From a virus, in the IMG/VR virus record IMGVR_UViG_3300048927_000735, positions 1 through 37,437 of that record: a DNA stretch of 37,437 bases. One strand, 5' to 3'. Within the stretch, counting starts at the first letter, position 1. Each line of letters opens with the position of its first letter. The position numbers and the translations under genes are program-made. This document shows, one piece after another, positions 14,548-22,600 of this stretch. The notes beneath the pieces are model-generated. The model was not told the DNA's origin. It ran no database searches and saw only the letters and a list, made by a program, of their open reading frames with translations.

Positions 14548-15738
14548 TTAGAAGTTGGTGGGATCGTTCGGGATGACCACGCCGAACTCGGGGCGCAGGA
14601 CCGCCGAACCCCACAGGATGTCCACGCGGTTCAGGAACTGATCGTTGACGGTGTCGTAGTCGCGGATCATGCGCAGGGACAGCCCATCGAACTGCATCCG
14701 GCTGGCTTCCTTGTTCTCCGGCAACGGCAGATCGACCGTGGCGAAGGTGAGGAAGTCGCGCGCGAAGCCCAGGTTGACGCCCGTCTGGCCGGTGGCACCC
14801 AGGACCACGATCACCGCGTTGTCGGCCGGCGAAGTGGTGACGTTCTGCTCCGGACCGCTGGTGACGATGGCCGGGGCGACCTGGATATTGCCGTTGCCGC
14901 CTGCGTAGTTGGCAGTGACAACGAAGGTCTGCAGGACGCCCGTGGACACCTTGGTAGCCGGGTTGACCGCGAAGACACCTGCGAAGGTGACGTGCTGGCC
15001 TGCCACCAGGGTGCCCGTGCCGCCATCCACAGCGATGGAGCTGCCGGTCTGGTTGGCACCGTTGATCAGGTACGCACCCGGGATCGCGGAGGTGCCGTAG
15101 GACTGAGCGGGCATGTTGGTGGTTTCGAACCAGTCGAAGCCAGCCGCGCGGGCCATCAGGCCATCTTCGTACTGCTCGGCCAGTCGATCCTGGGCGTTGA
15201 AGAAGCCCTTCAGCTGATCGACCACCTGCACCGTACCGCTGGTGTTGGTGACCATGAAACGGCGCGTCGGGGCCAGGTTGTCGGTCAGGACCTTGTTGGC
15301 GCGCAGGGCTTCAACGAAGTCCAGCTTGCCGTCAGCGTTGGGCACGAAGTTGGCCGCGTACGGAAGAGCACGCTGCAGGACCATCTGCTCGATGCGCGAG
15401 GCCAGATCAGCGATGGGCTGGTCGAGGTATCGGGCGCTGAAGTCATCGATCTTCAGGGCCATGTCCGACGAGTTCCACACCAGATCGACGCCGGTCTGGT
15501 CCGAGATGGTCAGCGGCACGGTCTTATCGACCATGTTCGACGCATCCATGATGCGGCCGGTGCGGATTTTGGCGTGGGTGGGAACGCGGATGTTGACGGT
15601 GTCACCGATCTTGGCACCGGTGACGGCGAACTCGCTCTTGTACTCCATGTTGATCTTGCGCAGGAAGGTGAGCTTCTGGCGCAGGACCGACAGGATCTCG
15701 CGAGTGATCTTCTGGGTATTGAGGAACTGATTTGCCAC
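14548..15738 (-). CDS. Major capsid protein, P22 coat-like, 396 aa
   Basis: Matches the P22 coat (gene 5) layout: N-arm helix MANQFLNTQKITREILSVLRQKLTFL, then an HK97-type core with IGDTVNIRVPTHAKI, LTISDQTGVDLVWNSSDMALKIDDFSARYLDQP and RFMVTNTSGTVQVVDQLKG. About residues 225 to 300 form the extra insertion (I) domain seen in P22 (LVAGQHVTFAGVFAVNPATK, TFVVTANYAGG), and the C-terminal core is LSLRMIRDYDTVNDQFLNRVDILWGSAVLRPEFGVVI. P22 coat is 430 residues. It follows the scaffold gene at 12 bases with a GGAGAC ribosome site. It assembles on scaffold into the procapsid and matures on DNA packaging. Confidence 0.92.
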   Translation of the reverse strand: MANQFLNTQKITREILSVLRQKLTFLRKINMEYKSEFAVTGAKIGDTVNIRVPTHAKIRTGRIMDASNMVDKTVPLTISDQTGVDLVWNSSDMALKIDDFSARYLDQPIADLASRIEQMVLQRALPYAANFVPNADGKLDFVEALRANKVLTDNLAPTRRFMVTNTSGTVQVVDQLKGFFNAQDRLAEQYEDGLMARAAGFDWFETTNMPAQSYGTSAIPGAYLINGANQTGSSIAVDGGTGTLVAGQHVTFAGVFAVNPATKVSTGVLQTFVVTANYAGGNGNIQVAPAIVTSGPEQNVTTSPADNAVIVVLGATGQTGVNLGFARDFLTFATVDLPLPENKEASRMQFDGLSLRMIRDYDTVNDQFLNRVDILWGSAVLRPEFGVVIPNDPTNF

Positions 15739-15750
15739 GGGAGGGTCTCC

Positions 15751-16635
15751 TTATCGAAGCCCCTGGGACCGACGTTCTTTGCGTCGCGCTGCGTCGTACT
15801 CTTCCATCGACATGTCATCGTAGGATTTGACGGCCGCGGGCGACCCGGACACGGTTGTCACCGGGGGCGGGGCTTTGGTCACGGTTTTGGGGGTGATCTG
15901 ACGCGGCGGTTCCGCCGTCAGCGTGGCCTCGATACGCCCGATGGCCCGACCGATACCGGCCGGGGACATCCCTGCGATCTTCTCGGCTTCCTGCGGGTTC
16001 TTGCCCAGGTAATAGGCAACTTCAGCCGGGTTGTCCGACTCGCTGATCACCTCGACCATCTGGTCGGTCATGGGCAGGCTGGGATTGGTGACGACCTCGT
16101 GGAAGTCCGGCGTTGCCTCAGCAAAGGCGGCGGCGCTTTCCTGGAACTTGCGCTGACGCTCACGCTGAGCCTCGACCTTCTTGCTCTCTTCCTGAGCCTT
16201 CGTTTCCTGGCCTTTCTGCCAGGCGTACCAAGCCCGGTTGTACTCAGGGATGTCGTAGCCGAAATCTTCCAACTTCGGCTCATCACTGGGTGCAGCCTGC
16301 TTCTGGGCTTCCTTAGGCGGCTCAGGCAGATTCCGCTGCGCCTGTTCCCGCCAGTAGTCCCGCTCACGCTGCGCGTCGTACTTCTCACGCGTCAGTTCAT
16401 CGATGCGCTTTCCCACGCCCTTGTTCTTGGGCTTTTGGGCGGCCGCATCTTCCGCTTCCGAAGCTGCCGAACCTTCGGTTTCGTTCTGCTCCTCGTCTTC
16501 GACTTCATCGGCAACACTGGTGGTGGTCTCCTTCTCCACCGGCTTGTCCGATTCAGCCTTGACGTTTCGCGCGGCAATGCCCGCATCCAGGTGGCTGTTG
16601 TCCACCGGCTGCGGCTTGGTCACTTCATCGTTCAT
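15751..16635 (-). CDS. Capsid scaffolding protein, 294 aa
   Basis: Sits between portal and coat as P22 gene 8 does, with a near-identical length (303 in P22). It is strongly charged and low in hydrophobic residues: an acidic N-terminal third (EVEDEEQNETEGSAASEAED), then long charged helices (KRIDELTREKYDAQRERDYWREQAQRNL, EESKKVEAQRERQRKFQESAAAF). A short basic helical tail (MSMEEYDAARRKERRSQGLR) resembles the coat-binding helix-turn-helix end of scaffolds. It guides coat assembly and leaves the procapsid before or during packaging. The start is ATG 16635 with GGGGCGC just ahead. Confidence 0.88.
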   Translation of the reverse strand: MNDEVTKPQPVDNSHLDAGIAARNVKAESDKPVEKETTTSVADEVEDEEQNETEGSAASEAEDAAAQKPKNKGVGKRIDELTREKYDAQRERDYWREQAQRNLPEPPKEAQKQAAPSDEPKLEDFGYDIPEYNRAWYAWQKGQETKAQEESKKVEAQRERQRKFQESAAAFAEATPDFHEVVTNPSLPMTDQMVEVISESDNPAEVAYYLGKNPQEAEKIAGMSPAGIGRAIGRIEATLTAEPPRQITPKTVTKAPPPVTTVSGSPAAVKSYDDMSMEEYDAARRKERRSQGLR

Positions 16636-16684
16636 GTGCGCCCCTAGGCGGTATTGGCCCGGTGAACCTCACCGGTAAGGTGAA

Positions 16685-18715
16685 TCACTGAAAAGAAAAG
16701 GGCCCCAGTGGGGCCCCTTGTCTGCCGATGTTCTCGGTCAGGAATGTTTCGGTCATCTGCTGTATTCGGAGCTGCTGCTCCTTGGTCAGGTTGTCCAGCT
16801 GTATCGAGTCGGCCTGGGCCGAATCCTTCTGAGCGGATGCCATGTAGCTGACCGACTGAGCCTTTGCCTTTTCAGCATCCGCAGAGTTCTTCTCCGCCTG
16901 CGCGATCTGCGCCGGGTCCGGCTGCTGCTGCGGAGGCTGTTCGCCCTCTTCCGGCTCCAGCAGGCCGCCCTGTACAAGAATCTTGCGAGCTGCCTTGCGG
17001 ACCTCTTCCAGGCCGGGCGCGTCCAGAGACTTGATGAAGCCGTACTTGGCCACCATGCCGATGGGAGATGGATCGTTGGCCAGCTGCATCATTGCCTCGG
17101 CCGCCTCCATCCGCTGCGTGGTGTAGCTCGGCCCCACTGTCACAGCGATATCGAAGCGGCCGCGGGAGAGATCGTTCAGCGTGACCTCTTGGCCCGTCTG
17201 CTGATCGAGGATGACCTGGTTGACTCGGATGACCTTCTCGGCTCCATCCTCGCCAATGATGCGAATCTGACGCTCGGTGTCGTAAATCTTCGAGATCAGG
17301 TCGTTGGTGACCTCAAAGTCGTACTTCATCGCGTACGACAGGTTGTCGATGTAATCGAAGTTGGCTACATCGCCCTCTCGCTGGCGAGCCAGGATGGCCC
17401 GGCCGCTGGTTTCGTTGGACCGCTGGCCAAGGCTGGCGTCATAGATGCCGGTTGCGGCCTTGATGTCGTCGCTGGAGATCGCAGCTGCCTGAGCAAGCGC
17501 CGCGGGGAACTGCGCGGTTGGCTCGCGGGAGGGCTTACCTGAGTTCGGCAGCGAAGGATCGGCCTTGTACAGCAGGACAGGCGGTCGATTGGTCTTGAGG
17601 CCATTCCACTGCGCCTCGTACCCGGCGATAGATTCTGCTGGGGCCATGAACGGGCTGTAGGGCTGGTCGGCCAGCACCTCGATGAAGGTTGACCGCTCGT
17701 AGTTGTACATCCGCTGGGCGTCCTTGCCGAAGCGGACCGCGCCGAAGAACATCTCTTTACCCTTCAAGTCCAGGATTTCGCCCCAGACCGGGATGAGCGG
17801 GATGAAACGACCCGCCCACTCGTTCGGACCATCGAGGATTTCAGCCCCCGACACGACGCACTGCCATACCTTCTCGCGCTCTGCCCTGCGGCGGCGCTGG
17901 ATCGTGACACCGGCAGCAGCCATTTCGTCAATGACGTCGGCGATCTCGGCCTCGTCATAAGAGGCGCCATCCGACATCAGCACGAGGGTGTAGGTCTCTT
18001 TGGTCTTGTACCAATACTCGGAGACGGTGATCTCCTCTTCTTGGAACCAGCCCCGCATCGACTCATCACAATCGCTGACCGATACCAACTTGGCTTCCGG
18101 CCACTGGGCGCGGAACGCTGATCGCGCCCAGCTGCTGTCCACGAAGGCATAGCGCGCATCGCGGCGGTCCTTGGCCTTGGCTGCAGGATCGAATACGACC
18201 GAGTACGGATTGGCGATCTCCTCCTTCTTGATCACCATGTCGAACCCGCCGTCGTCCTCGTAGCCGTAGTTCACGCGCCACACGCCGAAGCCCCCACCGA
18301 CTGCGAACTGGAACGCGGTATCGCGCGCTCGGTCGGCTTCGCTGGTCTGGTCAATGTTGCGGATCAGGCCTTGACGAATCTCAGCCAGGTCTGCATCGCT
18401 GTCCTCGACCGCGCGAACCTTGGCCTGAGGCCGGTTCTGCCGCTGATCGTTGGTAATCTGCTTCATGGCCTGGCGCAGCTTGTTGACCGTGTACATCGGC
18501 CGACCCTTACGGGTGGTGGCCATCCAGTCATCCCACTGCGACTCGGGGAGGAAGGCGAACTCCATGTCGCACTCGGCCTTCTGGTACTCGACCCGCCAGT
18601 AATCGCGCGCCGTCTGGTGGCGAGCCAGCATCTCCTGGTGGAGCTTTTCCTTGTCCACGCCCGAACGCTCAGTCGCGTAGTTCGGATCGTCTGGCGTGTT
18701 CTTGTACTCAGCCAT
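16685..18715 (-). CDS. Portal protein, P22-like, 676 aa
   Basis: Length 676 against 725 for P22 gp1. Recognisable portal features: helical N-terminus (ARHQTARDYWRVEYQKAECDMEFAFLPESQWD), the block RPMYTVNKLRQAMKQITNDQRQNRP, stem/wing region (DTAFQFAVGGGFGVWRVNYGYED, IANPYSVVFDPAAKAKDRRDARYAFVD), clip/crown region (NYERSTFIEVLADQPYSPFMAPAESIAGYE) and SNETSGRAILARQREGD. The C-terminus is a Gln-rich coiled helix (QQPDPAQIAQAEKNSADAEKAKAQ), reminiscent of a P22 barrel helix. It forms the dodecameric vertex used for packaging and tail attachment. The start shares TAATG with the terminase stop. Its last 11 codons coincide with a terminator hairpin. Confidence 0.92.
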   Translation of the reverse strand: MAEYKNTPDDPNYATERSGVDKEKLHQEMLARHQTARDYWRVEYQKAECDMEFAFLPESQWDDWMATTRKGRPMYTVNKLRQAMKQITNDQRQNRPQAKVRAVEDSDADLAEIRQGLIRNIDQTSEADRARDTAFQFAVGGGFGVWRVNYGYEDDGGFDMVIKKEEIANPYSVVFDPAAKAKDRRDARYAFVDSSWARSAFRAQWPEAKLVSVSDCDESMRGWFQEEEITVSEYWYKTKETYTLVLMSDGASYDEAEIADVIDEMAAAGVTIQRRRRAEREKVWQCVVSGAEILDGPNEWAGRFIPLIPVWGEILDLKGKEMFFGAVRFGKDAQRMYNYERSTFIEVLADQPYSPFMAPAESIAGYEAQWNGLKTNRPPVLLYKADPSLPNSGKPSREPTAQFPAALAQAAAISSDDIKAATGIYDASLGQRSNETSGRAILARQREGDVANFDYIDNLSYAMKYDFEVTNDLISKIYDTERQIRIIGEDGAEKVIRVNQVILDQQTGQEVTLNDLSRGRFDIAVTVGPSYTTQRMEAAEAMMQLANDPSPIGMVAKYGFIKSLDAPGLEEVRKAARKILVQGGLLEPEEGEQPPQQQPDPAQIAQAEKNSADAEKAKAQSVSYMASAQKDSAQADSIQLDNLTKEQQLRIQQMTETFLTENIGRQGAPLGPFSFQ
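16691..16719 (-). terminator. Intrinsic terminator inside the 3' end of the portal gene
   Basis: On the minus strand GGGGCCCC-ACTGGGGCCC forms a GC-only stem followed by TTTTCTTTT. The hairpin and T tract are part of the portal coding sequence (final residues GAPLGPFSF), so the signal is embedded in the gene instead of placed behind it. It would reduce transcription into the scaffold and coat genes unless polymerase is antiterminated. Confidence 0.75.
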
Positions 18716-20013
18716 TAGGCGAATTCCGATGCGAAGTTGAGGCGGACCGGCTTACCCGGCGTGTGCTTGTCTGAAACGTGGTCCACCGCCATCAGCCCGA
18801 AGGCGTCCGCGGCATGGCTGGCCCAGTCGTGGTTCGGGCCGAAGCCAATGTTCCGTTGGTCGTCGCGCTTCTCGTGATACCAGCCCAGCGCATCGCGCCC
18901 AGGCTCGGTGGGCTTCTCGTTGAACCAGATGGCCGGGAACAACCGACGGGCGGCCTCGATGCGGTTCATCGCAGCGCCTGCGCCCATATTCGGGATCACC
19001 CGCACGTCGAACCCAGCAGCCTTCAGGGCCGACTCGTAGCTGACCTTGAACACCTTGTCGTGGTTGGCGCCGTCATGCGGTAGAACGCACTGGGCACGCT
19101 CGTATCCCGAGGACCTCAGCCAGTTCACGTGAACGGCCAGCTCTTGGCCGATTGCCTCGTAGTAGTCCAACACCCGCACTACCTGGCCGACGAACTGCAC
19201 GATCCAGATAGCGCAGGCGTCAGCCTTGGCGCCGGTCCCGCCGATATCCCAATAGGCCCGCACAGTCATCAGCGGGTCGATGCTCAGATCACCGATGCGT
19301 CCTGCCCGCTTGGCGTCTGCCAAGGCCTTGGCGTAGTACGCACCGCTGATCGCCGTCTTGAAACCGCCTTCCCAGATGTGCTCATAGCTGTCCGGGCGCT
19401 TCTCCTCGTCCTCCAGCCGCTTGCGGTTGAGGGAGTCAGGGAAGAACGGGTTGTCACGCCAGTTGAGCTCAACGATCTTGCTGCCTGCCGGAGCCGACTC
19501 GCGGAATCGCTTGTGGGTGGCGCTGGCCTTCCGCTCGGGATTCCACGTCACCCAAATCTCAGAGCCTTCCTCACGCACCGTGGGGATGGCCTTCTCCCAG
19601 GCTGTCTCGCTGACGTTCTCGGCCTCATCGACCCAGAGCAGCAGGATGCGGGCCTTGGACTTGATGCTGTCCAGGTTCCGGCGCAGGCCGATGAAGGCGA
19701 ACTCAACCCTTCGGTCCACAGTGCGGATGTATTCCTCGCCGATATCGAAGTGAGGCGCCAGCCAAGGCTGCGAAAGGATCGCCCCTTTGATCTCGGCCAT
19801 GGATGAGTCAGCCAGCGAGTTCATGAACTCTCGGCCGCCTACCACCACGCCAGACCGGCCCTCTTGGGCCCACATGTGCGCTCGAACAGCCACCATCAAT
19901 GCGAAGCTTCGGGTCTTTGCTGAACCACGACCACCATAAGCTCCGCGGTAATCAGCCTCTCCCGTGAAAACCGGGATCAGCTTCGGCGGTAGCTCAATCT
20001 GGACGGTCGTCAT
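18715..20013 (-). CDS. Terminase large subunit, 432 aa
   Basis: ATPase-nuclease motor of DNA packaging. From ATG 20013: Walker A at residues 27 to 34 (GGRGSAKT), Walker B at about 124 to 130 (LLLWVDE, D129/E130), coupling motif VTWNPER, and a C-terminal RNase-H-like nuclease (RAYWDIGGTGAKADACAIWIV, LPHDGANHDK, and a late DAFGLMAVD). It belongs to the PBSX/P22-like terminase_6 group; headful packaging is likely given the P22-like head set but is not shown. It overlaps the small-subunit gene by 20 bases. An alternative ATG three codons upstream (20022) cannot be excluded, because neither start has a strong ribosome site. Confidence 0.93.
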   Translation of the reverse strand: MTTVQIELPPKLIPVFTGEADYRGAYGGRGSAKTRSFALMVAVRAHMWAQEGRSGVVVGGREFMNSLADSSMAEIKGAILSQPWLAPHFDIGEEYIRTVDRRVEFAFIGLRRNLDSIKSKARILLLWVDEAENVSETAWEKAIPTVREEGSEIWVTWNPERKASATHKRFRESAPAGSKIVELNWRDNPFFPDSLNRKRLEDEEKRPDSYEHIWEGGFKTAISGAYYAKALADAKRAGRIGDLSIDPLMTVRAYWDIGGTGAKADACAIWIVQFVGQVVRVLDYYEAIGQELAVHVNWLRSSGYERAQCVLPHDGANHDKVFKVSYESALKAAGFDVRVIPNMGAGAAMNRIEAARRLFPAIWFNEKPTEPGRDALGWYHEKRDDQRNIGFGPNHDWASHAADAFGLMAVDHVSDKHTPGKPVRLNFASEFA

Positions 20014-20392
20014 CCGACACATGCCCAGTGGCCGCCACCAACTCAATGCGGGTGGTCGTCTTGATGTCCGCGCCGCCCGGCCCACTCAACTCGACGCCCT
20101 TTCGCTCCTGATAGTCGTCAGGGAAGCGGGCGGCCATCGACCGGGACCAAAGCTGCGCGTTGAACTTGTCGGCGGTCAGCCCGCATTGGGCCTGAGTCTC
20201 CCACCAGTCCTGGCTCAGCTGCTTGGCTCGCGTAAAGGCATCCAGAAACTCAGGGTGGACCTTGCACCAGTCATGCATCGTTTGGCGCACAACGTCGATG
20301 GCACAGGCCATCTGGATGACTGACTTTCCCTGCTTGCCCAGCTCAATCACCAGCTCGCAGTATTCAGGCTTGTAGTCGGTCGGACGTGCCAT
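19994..20392 (-). CDS. Terminase small subunit, 132 aa
   Basis: N-terminal DNA-binding helix-turn-helix: YKPEYCELVIELGKQGKSVIQMACAIDVVRQTMHDWCKVHPEFLDAFTRAKQLSQDWWETQ, the typical pattern of phage small terminase subunits that recognise the pac or cos site. The C-terminal part (PDDYQERKGVELSGPGGADI) matches the usual acidic/Gly tail that meets the large subunit. It lies directly before the large subunit with overlapping ends. The packaging start site is usually within or near this gene; no specific pac sequence can be picked out by eye. Confidence 0.9.
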   Translation of the reverse strand: MARPTDYKPEYCELVIELGKQGKSVIQMACAIDVVRQTMHDWCKVHPEFLDAFTRAKQLSQDWWETQAQCGLTADKFNAQLWSRSMAARFPDDYQERKGVELSGPGGADIKTTTRIELVAATGHVSDDDRPD

Positions 20393-20393
20393 A

Positions 20394-20780
20394 TCAGGGA
20401 ACCGCGGTCAGTTGTTGTGGGCCATTGGTGAAGTTGTCGTTCACCACGTAACGGGCTGGCTGGATACGGATGACGTGCCACACGCAGTAGCGCTCGCCAT
20501 TGCTCAGTTCCACATCGAGGCGGATGCAGCAGTACCCGTCGTATTGGGCGGCCAGCATGATCGAGGCCTTGCGACCATCCACGACTGGCGTGGACATGCG
20601 GGCGTTGTAGTTGTCCTGGGTGTTCCACGTGGCGCGGGTGATCGTCACCCCGACCGGCAGAGCGCCGTTGAAGTCAGTCAGCAGCTGGCGAGTCTCAGGC
20701 GCGTAGATGGCCCCGTAATGCACGCGGTCGCGGCTGTAGGCCGATACGATGCACTTGGTCACCCGCCCCATGTCACTCAC
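20394..20780 (-). CDS. Hypothetical protein between Rz and terminase, 128 aa
   Basis: A beta-rich soluble protein (VTKCIVSAYSRDRVHYGAIYAPETRQLL, then VGVTITRATWNTQDNYNARMSTP, then YCCIRLDVELSNGERYCVWHVIRIQPARY). The middle resembles Ig-like or fibre-accessory domains found in phage proteins of unknown role. The start may be ATG 20780, which overlaps Rz by 8 bases, or ATG 20771 just inside it. The stop is one base from the small terminase start. No enzyme motif or membrane segment is seen. The position between lysis and packaging modules suggests a late-expressed virion or assembly protein. Confidence 0.65.
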   Translation of the reverse strand: MSDMGRVTKCIVSAYSRDRVHYGAIYAPETRQLLTDFNGALPVGVTITRATWNTQDNYNARMSTPVVDGRKASIMLAAQYDGYCCIRLDVELSNGERYCVWHVIRIQPARYVVNDNFTNGPQQLTAVP

Positions 20781-21240
20781 GATCAGCCCTCACTTGAGCC
20801 TGGAGGCCGCGGACTTGGGCGTCGCACTGGGCGGCGGCGCGAACAATTCGGCCCGCACTTTCGCTTCGGTCGTCGGCTCCACCATCAGGCTGGGCGATAC
20901 CGGCGCCAAGATCGGACACTCGGGCGGCCTCGCAACCTTGCCAACGCTGCTGCAGCTGGAGATTGCCATTGCGCAGCCCAGCGGCCACAGCAGACCCTTT
21001 GCGCTCCGCATCTTGACTCTCCTGTTCGAATTGGGTGGCGACCTGTTCGGCCCGTGCCACCCTCTGGCGCTCAATGGCCGTGATGGCCTTGGCGTTGTCT
21101 CGTTCGATCTCGGCCGTCTGCTGAAGCACCACCGCGTTGTCCCGCTCCCTCTTGGCGTTGGCCACCGAGCCACGCTGCCAGATGGCGAGCAGGCTCAGGG
21201 CCAGAACGACCGCGATGAGGGCGCGGGACAGAATGCTCAT
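20773..21240 (-). CDS. i-spanin (Rz-like), 155 aa
   Basis: From ATG 21240: an N-terminal transmembrane helix (MSILSRALIAVVLALSLLAI), then a long charged periplasmic coiled coil (NAKRERDNAVVLQQTAEIERDNAKAITAIERQRVARAEQVATQF) and a C-terminal region with two cysteines. This is the usual type II inner-membrane spanin. It would join the outer-membrane partner encoded inside it (20790..21011) to fuse the two membranes in the last lysis step. It overlaps the holin stop closely, and an in-frame ATG much further upstream is a shadow reading through the holin gene. Confidence 0.87.
   Translation of the reverse strand: MSILSRALIAVVLALSLLAIWQRGSVANAKRERDNAVVLQQTAEIERDNAKAITAIERQRVARAEQVATQFEQESQDAERKGSAVAAGLRNGNLQLQQRWQGCEAARVSDLGAGIAQPDGGADDRSESAGRIVRAAAQCDAQVRGLQAQVRADRE
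20790..21011 (-). CDS. o-spanin (Rz1-like lipoprotein), 73 aa, nested in Rz
   Basis: Entirely inside the Rz gene in another frame. ATG 21011 has AGGAGAG six bases upstream, a strong site deciding the start. The signal peptide MRSAKGLLWPLGCAMAISS leads to a lipobox ISSC with Cys20 as the lipidated residue; the mature part is Pro-rich (ARPPECPILAPVSPS, APPPSATP), as in Rz1 proteins. The lipoprotein would sit in the inner leaflet of the outer membrane and pair with the i-spanin C-terminus. It is an embedded architecture as in lambda. Confidence 0.87.
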   Translation of the reverse strand: MRSAKGLLWPLGCAMAISSCSSVGKVARPPECPILAPVSPSLMVEPTTEAKVRAELFAPPPSATPKSAASRLK

Positions 21241-21241
21241 T

Positions 21242-21520
21242 TCAGGCGTTCGGCTTCTTCTGGCTGATGAACTTGGCGACCAGTCCCACACCCGCGAACA
21301 CACGGATGAAGGTCGTGATTGCGCCAGGCATGGCCTCGTCGGCGAGCATCCCCAGCGCGGCAGCTCCGGCATACAGGCCGTCCGGGCTGGCGAGCAGCAC
21401 GCCCCACAGCCAGGTGGTCCAGTGCTTCAGGGTCGCGCCGACGGGGGCAAGGCCCTGCGGCAGCAGGCTGACGCGCTTCGGGCGGGTCGGCGGGGTAATG
21501 ATCGGGGTCGGGCTGCTCAT
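21242..21520 (-). CDS. Probable holin, 92 aa
   Basis: Two hydrophobic segments, TWLWGVLLASPDGLYAGAAALGM and ITTFIRVFAGVGLVAKFI, follow a polar N-terminal tail containing Pro and Arg (TPPTRPKRVSLLPQG), and the C-terminus is QKKPNA. Size, two-helix topology and location between Rz and the endolysin agree with a class II-type holin, which sets lysis time by opening the inner membrane for the endolysin. The endolysin has no signal peptide, so such a channel is required. The neighbouring 107- and 82-residue membrane proteins could alternatively be the holin or antiholin. The start shares ATGA with the next gene's end. Confidence 0.75.
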   Translation of the reverse strand: MSSPTPIITPPTRPKRVSLLPQGLAPVGATLKHWTTWLWGVLLASPDGLYAGAAALGMLADEAMPGAITTFIRVFAGVGLVAKFISQKKPNA

Positions 21521-21840
21521 TTGGGTTCGCGCTCCTTCTGGCGCTCAAGCTCTTTGTCGATTTCTTCGGCGAAGCGCGGCGCCAGCATGTAGACCGCCTT
21601 GTGGTAGGCCTCGGCCTGCCGTGCGGAGACATCCACGCTGGTAGCGACGTGGGCGATCCAGACCGCGCCAGCGATGACACCAGCCATGGACACGCCAATG
21701 GCGATCCCGTTCCAGATGGAACCGGCGCCTTCAATTCGGAGGGTGTTCGAGTTGCTGCTACCGGCGGGCCGGAGCATGACGGCGAGGTCGCTGATGCTGG
21801 CCTCCAGACGGTCAAGCGGGTCCGTAAGACGATCAGTCAC
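21517..21840 (-). CDS. Lysis-cassette membrane protein, 107 aa
   Basis: A single membrane helix at about residues 42 to 66 (GSIWNGIAIGVSMAGVIAGAVWIA) divides a polar N-terminal part starting TDRLTDPLDRLEASISDLAVMLRP from a charged helical tail (RFAEEIDKELERQKEREPK). It is located between two other membrane proteins of the lysis group with 4-base overlaps at both ends. It may be an antiholin or accessory holin. There is no known enzymatic feature. The short charged ends and bitopic helix argue against a spanin because no lipobox or Pro-rich tail is present. Confidence 0.68.
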   Translation of the reverse strand: MTDRLTDPLDRLEASISDLAVMLRPAGSSNSNTLRIEGAGSIWNGIAIGVSMAGVIAGAVWIAHVATSVDVSARQAEAYHKAVYMLAPRFAEEIDKELERQKEREPK

Positions 21841-22085
21841 CGCCCAGACCCTCGGATCTCGCCCTTGATCTCGGCCACTGCCTTCAGCAGCTCTGTGCAG
21901 GTAGCGCTGATCGTCGCCATGGTCTGCTCGATCCGCGTGATCTCGGGTTTCTTGACGAACTCGTCCGAGACCAAGACCCGAAGGTCCGTGATCCGCTTGG
22001 ACAGGCTCACGATGTAGCCCAGGGCGAAGATCACCAGCGGCATCAGGACGCCTACGGCCACGTTGATGGCTACCTGCCAGTTCAT
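21837..22085 (-). CDS. Lysis-cassette membrane protein with coiled coil, 82 aa
   Basis: From ATG 22085, whose ATGA overlaps the endolysin stop: the N-terminal helix NWQVAINVAVGVLMPLVIFALGYIVSL spans the membrane, then a helical, probably coiled region follows (KRITDLRVLVSDEFVKKPEITRIEQTMATI, ending KAVAEIKGEIRGSGR). It resembles small phage proteins encoded beside endolysins whose role in lysis timing is unsettled. It could act as holin partner or antiholin. In-frame reading further upstream runs into the endolysin gene, so the internal ATG is the likely start. Confidence 0.68.
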   Translation of the reverse strand: MNWQVAINVAVGVLMPLVIFALGYIVSLSKRITDLRVLVSDEFVKKPEITRIEQTMATISATCTELLKAVAEIKGEIRGSGR

Positions 22086-22519
22086 GATTGGAATACCTGC
22101 CGTTCGTCGGCCCGGCGGTTGCTCAGGCCACGCATGACCTTGCCGCCAGCCCGGTTCCATCGAGCGAACTCAGCCGCGGCGCCAGCCTTATCGCCAGCGT
22201 TGAATTTCCGCAGCAGTGTGGAATTCGTGAAGGCCTTGACGCCGATGTTGTAGGCCAAGCTGGTCATGGCGCCGAGCTGCGGGTCCGTCGCGGGCCTCTT
22301 GAGCACCGAGCGAACGCCCTTCAGGAATCGGTCCACATCCAGCGCCAAACGGTCATCCGCCTGCGCCTGCGTCCATGTGACGCCCTTGTTGATCCCCGGC
22401 CCGGTCGCGCCATAGCCGATTGTCCAGGGGTCGCCCCCGGTGCTAGGGTCGGGATAGGCCGCCAACTTGCAGCCTTCCCACTTCTTGATGAGTGAGACGG
22501 CGTAGGCAAGGGCTGACAC
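22082..22519 (-). CDS. Endolysin, GH24 lysozyme (muramidase), 145 aa
   Basis: Start assigned to GTG 22519 because GGAG lies six bases upstream and no ATG precedes the catalytic domain. The T4-type catalytic triad is visible: E15 (KKWEGCKLAAYPD), D24, and T33 (PWTIGYGATG), with the family pattern WEG..L.AY.D......TIGYG. The C-terminal half has the family motif QLGAMTSLAYNIGVKAFTNSTLLRKFNAGD, ending WNRAGGKVMRGLSNRRADERQVF. It cleaves the glycan strand of peptidoglycan between MurNAc and GlcNAc. There is no signal peptide or SAR helix, so release depends on a holin. Confidence 0.92.
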   Translation of the reverse strand: MSALAYAVSLIKKWEGCKLAAYPDPSTGGDPWTIGYGATGPGINKGVTWTQAQADDRLALDVDRFLKGVRSVLKRPATDPQLGAMTSLAYNIGVKAFTNSTLLRKFNAGDKAGAAAEFARWNRAGGKVMRGLSNRRADERQVFQS

Positions 22520-22600
22520 GGGATTCTCCAATAGGCGCCCGCCCCGCTGCCAGCTAGGCGCGAGAGTTGATCTGGTCGGGGAAGCGGGCAAAGAAAAGGG

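Noticed and set aside
14320-16647. 775-codon open frame on the plus strand, antisense to coat and scaffold
   Set aside because: High-GC antisense shadow of two well-supported virion genes; no ribosome site or family pattern, and composition is the mirror of coat codons.
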